Shown here: in pieces, positions 29,806 through 37,596 of the stretch
How the letters are laid out: the number at the start of each line of letters is the position of its first letter
Numbering within the stretch: position 1 is the stretch's first letter
Assembly (NCBI RefSeq): GCF_006965545.2
Contig: NZ_CP041372.2
Location: 1,302,001 to 1,366,000 of the forward strand
Reading direction: 5' to 3'
DNA: 64,000 nt
Source: Paenalkalicoccus suaedae
Lineage (GTDB): Bacteria; Bacillota; Bacilli; Bacillales; Salisediminibacteriaceae
Made by a program: the position numbers and the translations under genes
The notes under the pieces: model-generated
Databases searched by the model: none
The model's input: only the letters and a program-made list of their open reading frames with translations
What the model was told of the DNA's origin: nothing

Positions 29806-30438
29806 ATGATGACAATTATTTTACGAACTGTACTCGTGTATCTCGTTATATTACTCGTATTCCGCATCATGGGGAAGCGAGAGATAGGTCAGCTATCTGT
29901 CGTTGATTTTGTGATTTCATTAATGATTGCAGAATTAGCCGCTATTGCAATTGAGAATTTTCGAGACCCTTTAGCACATCATCTCGTTCCCCTATTTCTT
30001 CTTGTATTTATTCAAATGGTGTTAGCCTATGGGGCACTAAAAAGTCAGGCCTTTCGTAAAGTAGTAGACGGAAGTCCGTCTGTCATTATTAAAAACGGTA
30101 AAATTGATGAGGGCGAAATGAGGCGACAGCGCTATAATTTTGATGATCTTCTCCTCCAGCTACGTCAAAAAGACATCTGCTTTATGTCAGATGTCGATTT
30201 TGCTATTCTAGAGCCTTCTGGCCAGCTGTCTGTTATACGTAAGCAGGAGCATCCAGCAACGATGATGCTCCCTTTTATTATGGATGGCCGGATCCAGCAT
30301 GATCATTTAGAGCAGTTAGGTAGAGACGAAAGCTGGCTGTTAGCTGAGTTAAAAAAGAGAGGATTTACAGATGTTGCAGCCATCTCCTTTTGTACGTTAG
30401 ATCGCGGTGATGATTTGTATATCGATTTAACGGACTAG
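29806..30438 (+). CDS. DUF421 membrane protein (YrbG/YetF family)
   Basis: The 210-residue protein has three N-terminal helices (about 2-80, including FRIMGKREIGQLSVVDFVISL, the family signature) and a cytosolic alpha/beta domain with GSPSVIIKNGKID and RYNFDDLLLQLRQK. Related YetF proteins are spore-associated and some form germination-linked membrane channels; no role is proven for this one. GGAGGTG precedes the ATG. Its stop overlaps the stop of the convergent spoVB by 3-4 bases. Confidence 0.85.
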   Translation: MMTIILRTVLVYLVILLVFRIMGKREIGQLSVVDFVISLMIAELAAIAIENFRDPLAHHLVPLFLLVFIQMVLAYGALKSQAFRKVVDGSPSVIIKNGKIDEGEMRRQRYNFDDLLLQLRQKDICFMSDVDFAILEPSGQLSVIRKQEHPATMMLPFIMDGRIQHDHLEQLGRDESWLLAELKKRGFTDVAAISFCTLDRGDDLYIDLTD

Positions 30439-31925
30439 CTAAAACGCTTTAGCTCCCGTTTTTCCACTAGTCTAAGAAGAAAGATACCAATAACATAGAT
30501 ACAGGAGATAGCGAATATAGCAACAAACATAGTCAGCGTGGAATAAACGTAAGAGCTTGTCCACCAAGCAAAGACCGTTGTAATAGTAAACAAGAGAATG
30601 ATTTTTTGAATAAAACGGCGATCACTTGCCCAACCAATGGAGGTTGCGACAGAAATAACGTGTAAACATGTGACGACGATAAATCCAATAATAATTGCAA
30701 CAGCTGTACCCATAATCCCAAACGATGCAGTAAGGACATAGATGGCCGACAGCTTTACAACCGCTCCAATAAGACTATTAACCATCGCCTGCTTTGCTGA
30801 ATCAATTGCCTGTAAAACTGCCTGTAACGGACCTTGCACATAGAGAATGACACTAAATGGTGCAAGAAGACTCAAGTAAACGCCTGTTTCTGGTGCATGG
30901 TAGACCGCCCCCATAATTTCATCCGCAAAAAAGAATAGGCAAATAGCAGAGATTCCACCGGATAGCATCGAATATTTAATAACTTGATGAATTCGGTAAT
31001 GAATGGCGGTGAGATCATTGCGTGAGTGCGCTTCACTGACAAATGGGACAAGGGACGTTGATAGGGCAAACGTTAAAAAAGTTGGAAGGAGGATCATTGG
31101 AATCGCAAACCCTGTCAGTTCTCCATAAAGCATGGTTCCTGCTGTTGCTGTTATTCCATACATAGCAAGACATTGAGCCACAAGTATAGGCTCAAAAAAA
31201 AGCGATATAGAGCCAATAAATCTACTTCCTGTTGTCGGCATTCCTATTTTCATCAGTCGCTGAAATGCCTGCTTCGATGGCTTTGCAGAGACGCGTTTAC
31301 TTTTGCGAAACTGCAAGAGAAGATAGATGAGTGAAAACGCTTCTCCTAAAATAACGGAAACCATAGCGCCTGCTGCAGCGTATTCAATACCATAGGGCAG
31401 AAAAATCGTGGTAAGTAACGCCACGCACGTGATGCGCACAACTTGCTCCACTACAGATGACACAGCTGTTGGTACCATGTTTTGCCTGCCTTGAAAATAG
31501 CCACGGAGCACGGAGGAGACCGCTACAATTGGGATAACAGGAATGATAGCGAGTAATGGATAAAGCGCGCGCTCGTCTGTTAAAAACGTACTTGCAAGTA
31601 TTGGTGCAACGAAGAATGTCAGGATCGAGAGGACAATACTTGCTGATGTCGTGATGAGAAGTGCTGTTTGTAAAATGCGTCGCCTTTCATCATAGGCGTG
31701 GCGAGCCTCGGCCTCTGCGATTAGCTTACTAACCGCAATTGGTAGACCGAGCTGAGTGAGTGTTAGCACGAGCAAAAGTGTAGGAACAGCCATCATGTAA
31801 AGACCTACACCTTCTGCTCCTAGAACTCGAGCTACGATCATTTTATTGATAAAGCCTAAAAAGCGGGTAAGGAAGCCAGCAAGTACTAATATGAGTGCTC
31901 CTTTTATAAAACTTTGTTTAGTCAT
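30435..31925 (-). CDS. spoVB: Stage V sporulation protein B (MOP-family polysaccharide/lipid exporter)
   Basis: The 496-residue integral membrane protein has about 14 helices and belongs to the MATE/MOP superfamily. It is related to MurJ-type lipid II flippases and is needed for spore cortex synthesis. The N-terminus FIKGALILVLAGFLTRFLGFINKMIVARVLGAEGVGLYMM is the SpoVB signature region, given here only to its pattern: a helix ending in RFLGF and then R-x-LG-x-EG. The start is the ATG at 31925-31923, with GCAGGAA upstream; a longer frame begins without a ribosome site. Confidence 0.92.
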   Translation of the reverse strand: MTKQSFIKGALILVLAGFLTRFLGFINKMIVARVLGAEGVGLYMMAVPTLLLVLTLTQLGLPIAVSKLIAEAEARHAYDERRRILQTALLITTSASIVLSILTFFVAPILASTFLTDERALYPLLAIIPVIPIVAVSSVLRGYFQGRQNMVPTAVSSVVEQVVRITCVALLTTIFLPYGIEYAAAGAMVSVILGEAFSLIYLLLQFRKSKRVSAKPSKQAFQRLMKIGMPTTGSRFIGSISLFFEPILVAQCLAMYGITATAGTMLYGELTGFAIPMILLPTFLTFALSTSLVPFVSEAHSRNDLTAIHYRIHQVIKYSMLSGGISAICLFFFADEIMGAVYHAPETGVYLSLLAPFSVILYVQGPLQAVLQAIDSAKQAMVNSLIGAVVKLSAIYVLTASFGIMGTAVAIIIGFIVVTCLHVISVATSIGWASDRRFIQKIILLFTITTVFAWWTSSYVYSTLTMFVAIFAISCIYVIGIFLLRLVEKRELKRFS

Positions 31926-32033
31926 CCTAATTCCTGCTTTCATTTTTTGAAATAGATAGATTTTTTTGTGTAGAATGTATATGCTTAAAGAGGATTAAAA
32001 CATGCTTATTTTGGCGACGAAGGAGTTTTGAAC

Positions 32034-32837
32034 GTGCATTGGAAAAATATTTATCGCGGTCTTGTAATGGGGATTGCGGACTTAATTCCCGGTGTCAGCG
32101 GTGGGACAATGGCTGTCATCTTAGGGATTTATCAGGAGCTTATTCACTCTATTAACGGGTTCTTTAGCAAGGATTGGAAAAAACATCTCGGCTTTTTAGT
32201 GCCACTCGGTATAGGAATTGCAGGCGCGCTCGTACTATTTTCTAGCGTCATTAGATTTCTATTAGCAAATTATAGTCAGCCAACCTTTTTCTTTTTCACT
32301 GGCTTAGTTATCGGAGTTATCCCAGTGATTTTAGTGTTAGCTGATAGTAAAAAGTCCTTTAATGCCGTTCACTTTGTCTTGATTACCGTTGCAGCAGTTG
32401 CGGTAGCACTAACGGCGTTTGTGAGAGAAGACACTGGTGCGCTCATCACGGATTTATCGATGGGAACAATGGTTTTGTTGTTTTTTGCTGGCTGGATGGC
32501 AAGTATGGCGATGCTACTTCCTGGGATCAGCGGTTCGTTAATCCTTCTACTATTTGGAGTATATGCAACGGCCATTGATGCCTTGTCCATTACTTCTCCA
32601 AACTTTCCAGTTATTTTTCTAGTTGGATCTGGAGTTGTACTTGGATTTGTTATCAGCAGTAAGGCAATACGCTATTTGTTTAAGCATTATCCGAGCTACA
32701 CGTATGCCGTGGTTGTCGGATTGTTAATAGGATCAATCTTTGTTGTTTTCCCAGGCTTTGGTCAAGGCAGCATCGTGTTAAGCATACTGTCATTTTTACT
32801 GGGAGCCGGGCTTGCGTTCGGTCTTGGTCGAAAATAG
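32034..32837 (+). CDS. DUF368 family protein, PopT-type undecaprenyl phosphate translocase
   Basis: The 267-residue membrane protein has about 8 helices and two related motifs, IADLIPGVSGGTMAVILG (about 15-32) and MLLPGISGSLILLLFG (about 161-176). These are diagnostic for DUF368. Members named PopT have been shown to return undecaprenyl phosphate across the membrane for cell-wall recycling. I infer the same here. The GTG at 32034 is preferred, with AAGGAG eight bases upstream; a TTG at 32028 is too close. spoVB is divergent upstream and comN follows by 21 bases. Confidence 0.85.
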   Translation: MHWKNIYRGLVMGIADLIPGVSGGTMAVILGIYQELIHSINGFFSKDWKKHLGFLVPLGIGIAGALVLFSSVIRFLLANYSQPTFFFFTGLVIGVIPVILVLADSKKSFNAVHFVLITVAAVAVALTAFVREDTGALITDLSMGTMVLLFFAGWMASMAMLLPGISGSLILLLFGVYATAIDALSITSPNFPVIFLVGSGVVLGFVISSKAIRYLFKHYPSYTYAVVVGLLIGSIFVVFPGFGQGSIVLSILSFLLGAGLAFGLGRK

Positions 32838-32858
32838 GGTAAAGGGGGGCTAGTTCAG

Positions 32859-33137
32859 ATGCTAACTTGGAATGATTGGAGGCAAGAGCTCGAACCTGTT
32901 CTTGATAGTAAGTGGGAGGAGTTTCAGCTTCTTGGTTATAACACAGTATCGAAAGACGAAGTTTGGACGAGCTTTGTCACAAAAATGACACGACAAAAGG
33001 TGGTACCAGAATCTCTAAGGCTACACCAGATTACGTCGCTACTACTAGGCTTAAAGCCGAATGATTACATGACTCAGATGACAATCGGGGCTTATAAAGA
33101 CGATTTCAATTTTTTTGCAACGAAAGAAACAGAATAA
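32859..33137 (+). CDS. comN: Post-transcriptional regulator ComN
   Basis: The 92-residue cytosolic protein of the ComN (YrzD) family controls the comEA-type transcript in B. subtilis and localises to division sites and poles. The sequence has WNDWRQELEPVLDSKWEEFQLLGY and LGLKPNDYMTQMTIGAYK. AAAGGGGGG precedes the ATG. Its position just before secD/secF is the same as in B. subtilis. A strong promoter after its stop separates it from secD. Confidence 0.82.
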   Translation: MLTWNDWRQELEPVLDSKWEEFQLLGYNTVSKDEVWTSFVTKMTRQKVVPESLRLHQITSLLLGLKPNDYMTQMTIGAYKDDFNFFATKETE

Positions 33138-33152
33138 TTTTTTGGCAGATCA

Positions 33153-33182
33153 TTGACAGGATTTTTTGTCTATCGCTATAAT
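33153..33182 (+). promoter_or_regulatory. Sigma-A promoter for secD-secF
   Basis: TTGACA at 33153 and TATAAT at 33177 are perfect consensus boxes with an 18-base spacer. The start codon of secD is about 70 bases downstream. Confidence 0.8.
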
Positions 33183-33250
33183 AGGACTATTGGTTTGAAG
33201 GAGTTCCTACATAGTACGGATAGGGGACATTGAAGGAGGAACAGACATAC

Positions 33251-34567
33251 ATGGCAAAGCGTAAAGGTGTCCGAAAAGGGTTTATTGCCCTCTTTTTTGT
33301 GATCGTCGTAGCTTTTGGTGCGCTGATCGCAACGAATGTCATGGACAACGTAGAGGATATTAGCTTGGGACTAGATCTACAGGGTGGCTTTGAAGTACTT
33401 TATGAAGCAGAATCCTTGAGTGATGGAATGGAAATAAATGAGGAGGTATTATCCGATACGGTAGCCTCTTTAATAGCGAGAATTGACGTGCTTGGCGTAT
33501 CCGAACCAGTCGTATCTATCGAAGGAGACGATCGTATTCGTGTGCAACTCCCTGGTGTCGAGGATCAAAACCAGGCACGTGAACTACTATCTACACAGGC
33601 GCAACTCTCCATCCGAGATGTTGACGATGAGCTTTATCTAGACGGTGGAGACCTAGTAGAGGGTGGAGCAAGACAAAGCTTTGATCCTAACACGAACCAA
33701 CCGGTTGTATTAGTGCAGGTACGTGACGGAAGCTTGTTTGGTGAAATCACATCTGAAATTCGTCAACGTCCAATTGGTGAGAACCTTCTTGCGATTTGGT
33801 TAGACTACGAAGAAGGTGATACGTTCAGCGAAGAAATGATGAAGGAAGACTCAAAGATTGTGAGTGCGCCTTCGGTGAACGAGACAATCCAAAGTAGTGA
33901 CATTATGATCAGCGGTAGTTTTACCGTGGAAGAAGCACAGAACTTAGCAGGTATCTTAAACGCTGGTGCCCTTCCTGTTGAATTAGTGGAGCTCTCTGCT
34001 AACTCCGTAGGTGCATCTCTTGGTGAGCGTTCGCTAGAGCTTGCAGTAAATGCAGGGTTCATCGGTATAGCTCTCATCTTTGCATATATGCTTGTATACT
34101 ATCGCTTCCTAGGAGCTGTCGCGATTATTACGTTATCCATGTACATTTATGTTGTACTTGTTGTCTTCAACTGGATGAACGCGGTCTTAACGCTTCCAGG
34201 TATTGCAGCCCTTATTTTAGGGGTTGGTATGGCAGTAGATGCGAATATCATTACATTTGAACGTATTAAAGACGAGGTTCGATCTGGTAAATCGACGATG
34301 AGCGCGTTCCGTGCTGGTAGTCGTCGCTCACTATCAACGATCTTAGATGCCAATATTACAACGATTCTTGCGGCAGGGGTGCTCTTCTACTTTGGTACGA
34401 GCGCGGTTCAAGGCTTTGCCGTCATGCTTATCGTAAGCATCCTGACAAGCTTCCTAACAGCTGTGTTTGCTTCTAGATTATTGTTAGGACTATGGGTTAA
34501 CAGCCGAGCGCTTAATAAAAAGCCTCGCTTGTTCGGTGTGAAGGAGCGTGAAATAAATGAACTTTGA
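33251..34567 (+). CDS. secD: Protein translocase subunit SecD
   Basis: SecD is an inner-membrane RND-type protein that uses the proton gradient to pull exported proteins across after SecYEG. Its 438 residues have one N-terminal helix, a large extracytoplasmic part beginning SLGLDLQGGFEVLYE, and five C-terminal helices with LILGVGMAVDANIITFERIKDE, where the conserved Asp lies. The ATG at 33251 follows GAAGGAGGAA. Its stop lies 11 bases inside secF. B. subtilis has one fused SecDF; here the halves are separate. Confidence 0.95.
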   Translation: MAKRKGVRKGFIALFFVIVVAFGALIATNVMDNVEDISLGLDLQGGFEVLYEAESLSDGMEINEEVLSDTVASLIARIDVLGVSEPVVSIEGDDRIRVQLPGVEDQNQARELLSTQAQLSIRDVDDELYLDGGDLVEGGARQSFDPNTNQPVVLVQVRDGSLFGEITSEIRQRPIGENLLAIWLDYEEGDTFSEEMMKEDSKIVSAPSVNETIQSSDIMISGSFTVEEAQNLAGILNAGALPVELVELSANSVGASLGERSLELAVNAGFIGIALIFAYMLVYYRFLGAVAIITLSMYIYVVLVVFNWMNAVLTLPGIAALILGVGMAVDANIITFERIKDEVRSGKSTMSAFRAGSRRSLSTILDANITTILAAGVLFYFGTSAVQGFAVMLIVSILTSFLTAVFASRLLLGLWVNSRALNKKPRLFGVKEREINEL

Positions 34568-35495
34568 TTTTGAGACTAGTAGGATTGATTTTGTAAAGCA
34601 TCGTAAAAAGTTCTTTATCTTTTCCGGATCGTTTTTATTGATCGGAATTATCCTGCTAGCAACACTCGGACTAAATTTAGGCATTGACTTCCGCGCAGGT
34701 ACAACGATTGACGTTTTAGCGGAAGACAATATTTCGGCGGCTGAAATCAACTCGCAGTTTGAAGAAATCGGCTATACACCTGATGAGATCACCATTGTTG
34801 GTGACGCGAGTGATACGGGGCGCGTCCAATTTATCGGAGATTTAAATCAGCAGCAAACATTGGAGATTCAAAACTACTTTGAAGAGCTTTACGGCTCTAC
34901 TCCAAATGTGAGTACCGTCACACCGATTGTCGGAGAAGAGCTTGCTCGTAACGCCATCATCTCCGTGTTAATCGCTGCTGTGGGGATTATCATTTACGTA
35001 ACAATTCGATTCGAATTCTTATACGCGCTAGCGGCGGTCGCAGCACTTGCCCACGATGCGCTGTTCATCCTTATTTTCTTCAGTATGACGCAGCTTGAGG
35101 TTAACGTGCCGTTCATTGCGGCCGTCCTGACGATTGTCGGGTATTCGATCAACGATACGATCGTAACCTTCGACCGTATTCGTGAGAATTTGGCGTTAGA
35201 AAAGAAGGTATCGAAGTTTAAAGATTTAGCAGATGTCGTAAACAAGAGTTTAATTCAAACGCTGGCTCGTTCTATTAACACCGTATTAACCGTTGTGTTT
35301 GCAGCAGCAGCACTCGTAGTATTCGGTGGCGAAGGCTTACGTGTTTTCTCTATCGCATTAGTCGTCGGTTTATTAGCTGGTACGTATTCGTCGCTCTTTA
35401 TTGCATCCCAGCTTTGGCTTGAAATGAAAAACAGACAAGTGAAAAAGAGAGAGCAAAAGAAGCTAGAAGAGCAAGAACAACCTTCAGAAGCATAA
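34557..35495 (+). CDS. secF: Protein translocase subunit SecF
   Basis: SecF is the partner of SecD. It has 312 residues, an N-terminal helix, GLNLGIDFRAGTTIDV, an extracytoplasmic part, and five helices with YSINDTIVTFDRIREN. The C-terminal tail is highly charged (KKREQKKLEEQ). It has its own ATG at 34557 and its own site AAGGAG at 34541-34546, so the split is a real gene boundary and not a frameshift. The 11-base overlap with secD suggests coupled translation. A terminator follows. Confidence 0.95.
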   Translation: MNFDFETSRIDFVKHRKKFFIFSGSFLLIGIILLATLGLNLGIDFRAGTTIDVLAEDNISAAEINSQFEEIGYTPDEITIVGDASDTGRVQFIGDLNQQQTLEIQNYFEELYGSTPNVSTVTPIVGEELARNAIISVLIAAVGIIIYVTIRFEFLYALAAVAALAHDALFILIFFSMTQLEVNVPFIAAVLTIVGYSINDTIVTFDRIRENLALEKKVSKFKDLADVVNKSLIQTLARSINTVLTVVFAAAALVVFGGEGLRVFSIALVVGLLAGTYSSLFIASQLWLEMKNRQVKKREQKKLEEQEQPSEA

Positions 35496-35502
35496 AGGAT
35501 TG

Positions 35503-35537
35503 GTGCCACGACTTTGACGTCGTGGCGCTATTTTTTG
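35503..35537 (+). terminator. Intrinsic terminator of secD-secF
   Basis: GCCACGAC pairs with GTCGTGGC around a 6-base loop, followed by GCTATTTTTTGG. Confidence 0.85.
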
Positions 35538-35630
35538 GCTCAAAAGAAAGGTCGTAGCACTCTTAGTATAAAAAGAGTATGATTAGACAATAGTGAAAAA
35601 GAGCTCGTAAACGTAGGAGAGGGTGAGCCT

Positions 35631-36548
35631 ATGACAGAATCACAGGATGCTATTCGCTATAAAAAGGTCCAGCAAGGTGCTTGGATCGGGATTATTGGGA
35701 ATATTATTTTAGCCATTATAAAAGGTGCAGTAGGCATAATTGCTGATAGTCGTGCGTTAGTAGCGGACGCGGTCCACTCTGCGTCCGACGTAGTAGGGTC
35801 CGTTGCAGTGTTAATTGGTATAAGAGCGGCAAAGCGCCCACCGGATGAGGATCACCCTTATGGTCATGGGAAAGCAGAAACCGTTACAGCTATTATTGTA
35901 TCGGTACTTTTATTTGTCGTTGGGATTGAAATCGCCATCGATGCAATCTCATCGTTTTTTGAACCGGTGGCTGTACCAGGCACCATTGCGATTTACGCCG
36001 TCATTTTTTCGATCGTCGTAAAAGAATTAATGTTTCGATATAAGATAAATTTGGGTAAAAAATATAGAAGTGATGCCATCATTACAGATGCGTGGCATCA
36101 CCGCTCTGACGTGTTCTCCTCACTTGCGGCGTTGGTCGGTATTGGCGCTGCGATTATCGGTACAAATCTTGGCTACGACTGGTTTGCTTATATGGATCCA
36201 CTAGCTGGCTTATTCGTCTCTCTGCTTATTATGAAAATGGGGTGGAGCTTAGGCGCGGAGGCGATCCACAATACACTGGATCACGTCTTGCACGATGATG
36301 AATCAGAGCGTCTGCTTAAGATTGTGCAAAAAGTCCCTGGTGTCAAGACAATTAACGAACTGTTAGCCCGCGAGCATGGACACTACGTGATTGTAGACAT
36401 TAAAGTGGCAGTTGATCCGTACATTACAGTTGAGCAAGGTCACGCAATAGGGAAAGCAGTCAAAAGAGCGCTCATGGAAGAGGGCTACGTACAAGACGTA
36501 CGTGTCCATATCAATCCATATTCAGAGAATGAGGTGGACGAGGAATGA
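35631..36548 (+). CDS. Cation diffusion facilitator (CDF) family metal exporter
   Basis: This 305-residue protein exports divalent metal ions by proton exchange. Six helices are visible, with the paired metal sites ADAVHSASD (helix 2) and TDAWHHRSD (helix 5), and HPYGHGKAE between helices 2 and 3. A cytosolic C-terminal domain follows (about 215-300). The Asp-containing site in helix 2 (D-x-x-x-D type) leaves Mn2+, Zn2+, Fe2+ and Co2+ all possible. GTAGGAGAGGGTGAG precedes the ATG. It overlaps lapA by four bases (ATGA). Confidence 0.88.
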   Translation: MTESQDAIRYKKVQQGAWIGIIGNIILAIIKGAVGIIADSRALVADAVHSASDVVGSVAVLIGIRAAKRPPDEDHPYGHGKAETVTAIIVSVLLFVVGIEIAIDAISSFFEPVAVPGTIAIYAVIFSIVVKELMFRYKINLGKKYRSDAIITDAWHHRSDVFSSLAALVGIGAAIIGTNLGYDWFAYMDPLAGLFVSLLIMKMGWSLGAEAIHNTLDHVLHDDESERLLKIVQKVPGVKTINELLAREHGHYVIVDIKVAVDPYITVEQGHAIGKAVKRALMEEGYVQDVRVHINPYSENEVDEE

Positions 36549-36877
36549 AAGGTCAATGGGGATTAATAACAGGATTAATAATTGTACTTATCATCGCTAT
36601 TTTTGCCGTCATTAATGTTGATCCAGTGCCAGTTAACTATGCGTTTGGCACAAGCGAATGGCCGTTAGTATTAGTCATTCTAGGATCCGTATTACTAGGT
36701 GGACTTATTGTAGGAAGCGTAGGTATGTATCGTATCTATCTCCTCCAATCGGAAATTAAGCGACTAAAAGCGGAGCAGGTGGCAGCATCTAAACCTGACG
36801 ACTCGAAAAAAAGAAGTAAAAAATCTGTCGATGATCAAAAGAATGATCCGTTAGCAGAGACGAAAAAGCCATTATAA
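36545..36877 (+). CDS. lapA: LapA family membrane protein (YrvD-like)
   Basis: The 110-residue protein has two helices (about 5-24 and 40-63) and a charged Lys-rich tail (about 75-110), as in LapA/DUF1049 proteins. In E. coli, LapA works with LapB in envelope-lipid control; in Gram-positive bacteria the role is unknown. The start overlaps the CDF stop as ATGA, so it is translationally coupled. It lies upstream of recJ, as yrvD does in B. subtilis. Confidence 0.78.
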   Translation: MKGQWGLITGLIIVLIIAIFAVINVDPVPVNYAFGTSEWPLVLVILGSVLLGGLIVGSVGMYRIYLLQSEIKRLKAEQVAASKPDDSKKRSKKSVDDQKNDPLAETKKPL

Positions 36878-36887
36878 TCATGTAGCA

Positions 36888-36926
36888 TTGCGAGCCACTT
36901 TTGTTTATGCAGAGGTGGTTTTTTGT
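36888..36926 (+). terminator. Probable intrinsic terminator of the CDF-lapA unit
   Basis: AGCCACTT can pair with AGGTGGTT (one G-U) around a 14-base loop, followed by TTTTTGTG. Confidence 0.6.
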
Positions 36927-36974
36927 GTCTCGTGAAAAGGATAAGTAGAGGTGCCAGGCCTACGGTGTGGAGAA

Positions 36975-37470
36975 ACTGCGCAAGTTGCGAGGTGGACTGC
37001 GCGAGAATAGAAGCGAATTGCTTAAAAAGAAGGAGGAACCGCGCGAAAAAGCGGCGTGACTGCGTAAGGAGAAAAAAATCGCGCAAGTTGGGGTGCGAAC
37101 TGCGCGAGTTGAAGGGTCAACCGCGTGAAAGTAGAGGTGAATCGCGCGAAAAAGTGGCGTGACTGCGTAAGTAGAAAAAAACCGCGCAAGTTGGGGTGCG
37201 AACTGCGCAAGTTGAAGGGCCGACTGCGCGAAAGTAGAGGTGAATCGCGTGAAAAAAGGGCGTAACTGCGTAGGTAGAAAAAAACCGCGCAAGTTAAGGT
37301 GTGAACTGCGCAAGTTGAAGGGTCAACCGCGTGAAAGTAGAGGTGAATCGCGTGAAAAAAGGGCACGACTGCGTAAGTAGAAATAATCGCCCAAGTTGAA
37401 GGGTCAACCGCGCGAAAATCAGGGTGAACCGCTCGAAAAAAGCCTCGACTGCGCACATTGAAAAATCGCA
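36975..37470 (+). repeat. Array A2: 103-bp higher-order tandem repeat made of 21-bp subunits
   Basis: The same subunit (T/C)CGCGCAAGTT begins at 37079, 37182 and 37285, exactly 103 bases apart. One unit from 37079 divides into subunits starting TCGCGCAAGTTG, CTGCGCGAGTTG, CCGCGTGAAAGTA, TCGCGCGAAAAAG and CTGCGTAAG, of 21, 21, 21, 21 and 19 bases. The 19-base subunit ends in a run of A. This order and these lengths equal those of arrays A1 and A3. The first and last units are irregular. The array fills the gap between lapA and recJ and stops about 70 bases before the recJ promoter. Confidence 0.95.
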
Positions 37471-37543
37471 CGAACTACCAAATTCCGCACGGTCACCATA
37501 CGATCCACCCACATACCCAACCCAGATTTAGCTCTTTTGTTCG

Positions 37544-37572
37544 TTGTCACCTTCTAGCTCCTTCTGTATAAT
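37544..37572 (+). promoter_or_regulatory. Sigma-A promoter for recJ
   Basis: TTGTCA at 37544 and TATAAT at 37567 are separated by 17 bases, about 25 bases before the recJ start codon region. This is an excellent match. Confidence 0.8.
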
Positions 37573-37596
37573 GTAGAAAGTCAGGGGTGATTGACT

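Noticed and set aside
34540-34567. Frameshift or sequencing error breaking a SecDF fusion
   Set aside because: secF has its own ribosome site and start and a complete N-terminal helix, and secD ends normally after its last helix and tail.
37022-37471. Minus-strand open frame of about 149 codons (and overlapping frames in the other two phases) in array A2
   Set aside because: It is caused by the stop-poor repeat. The 103-bp unit is not a multiple of three, so successive units fall in different frames. There is no ribosome site, and the predicted peptide is a repeat translation (RFTSTF, LQLAQF).
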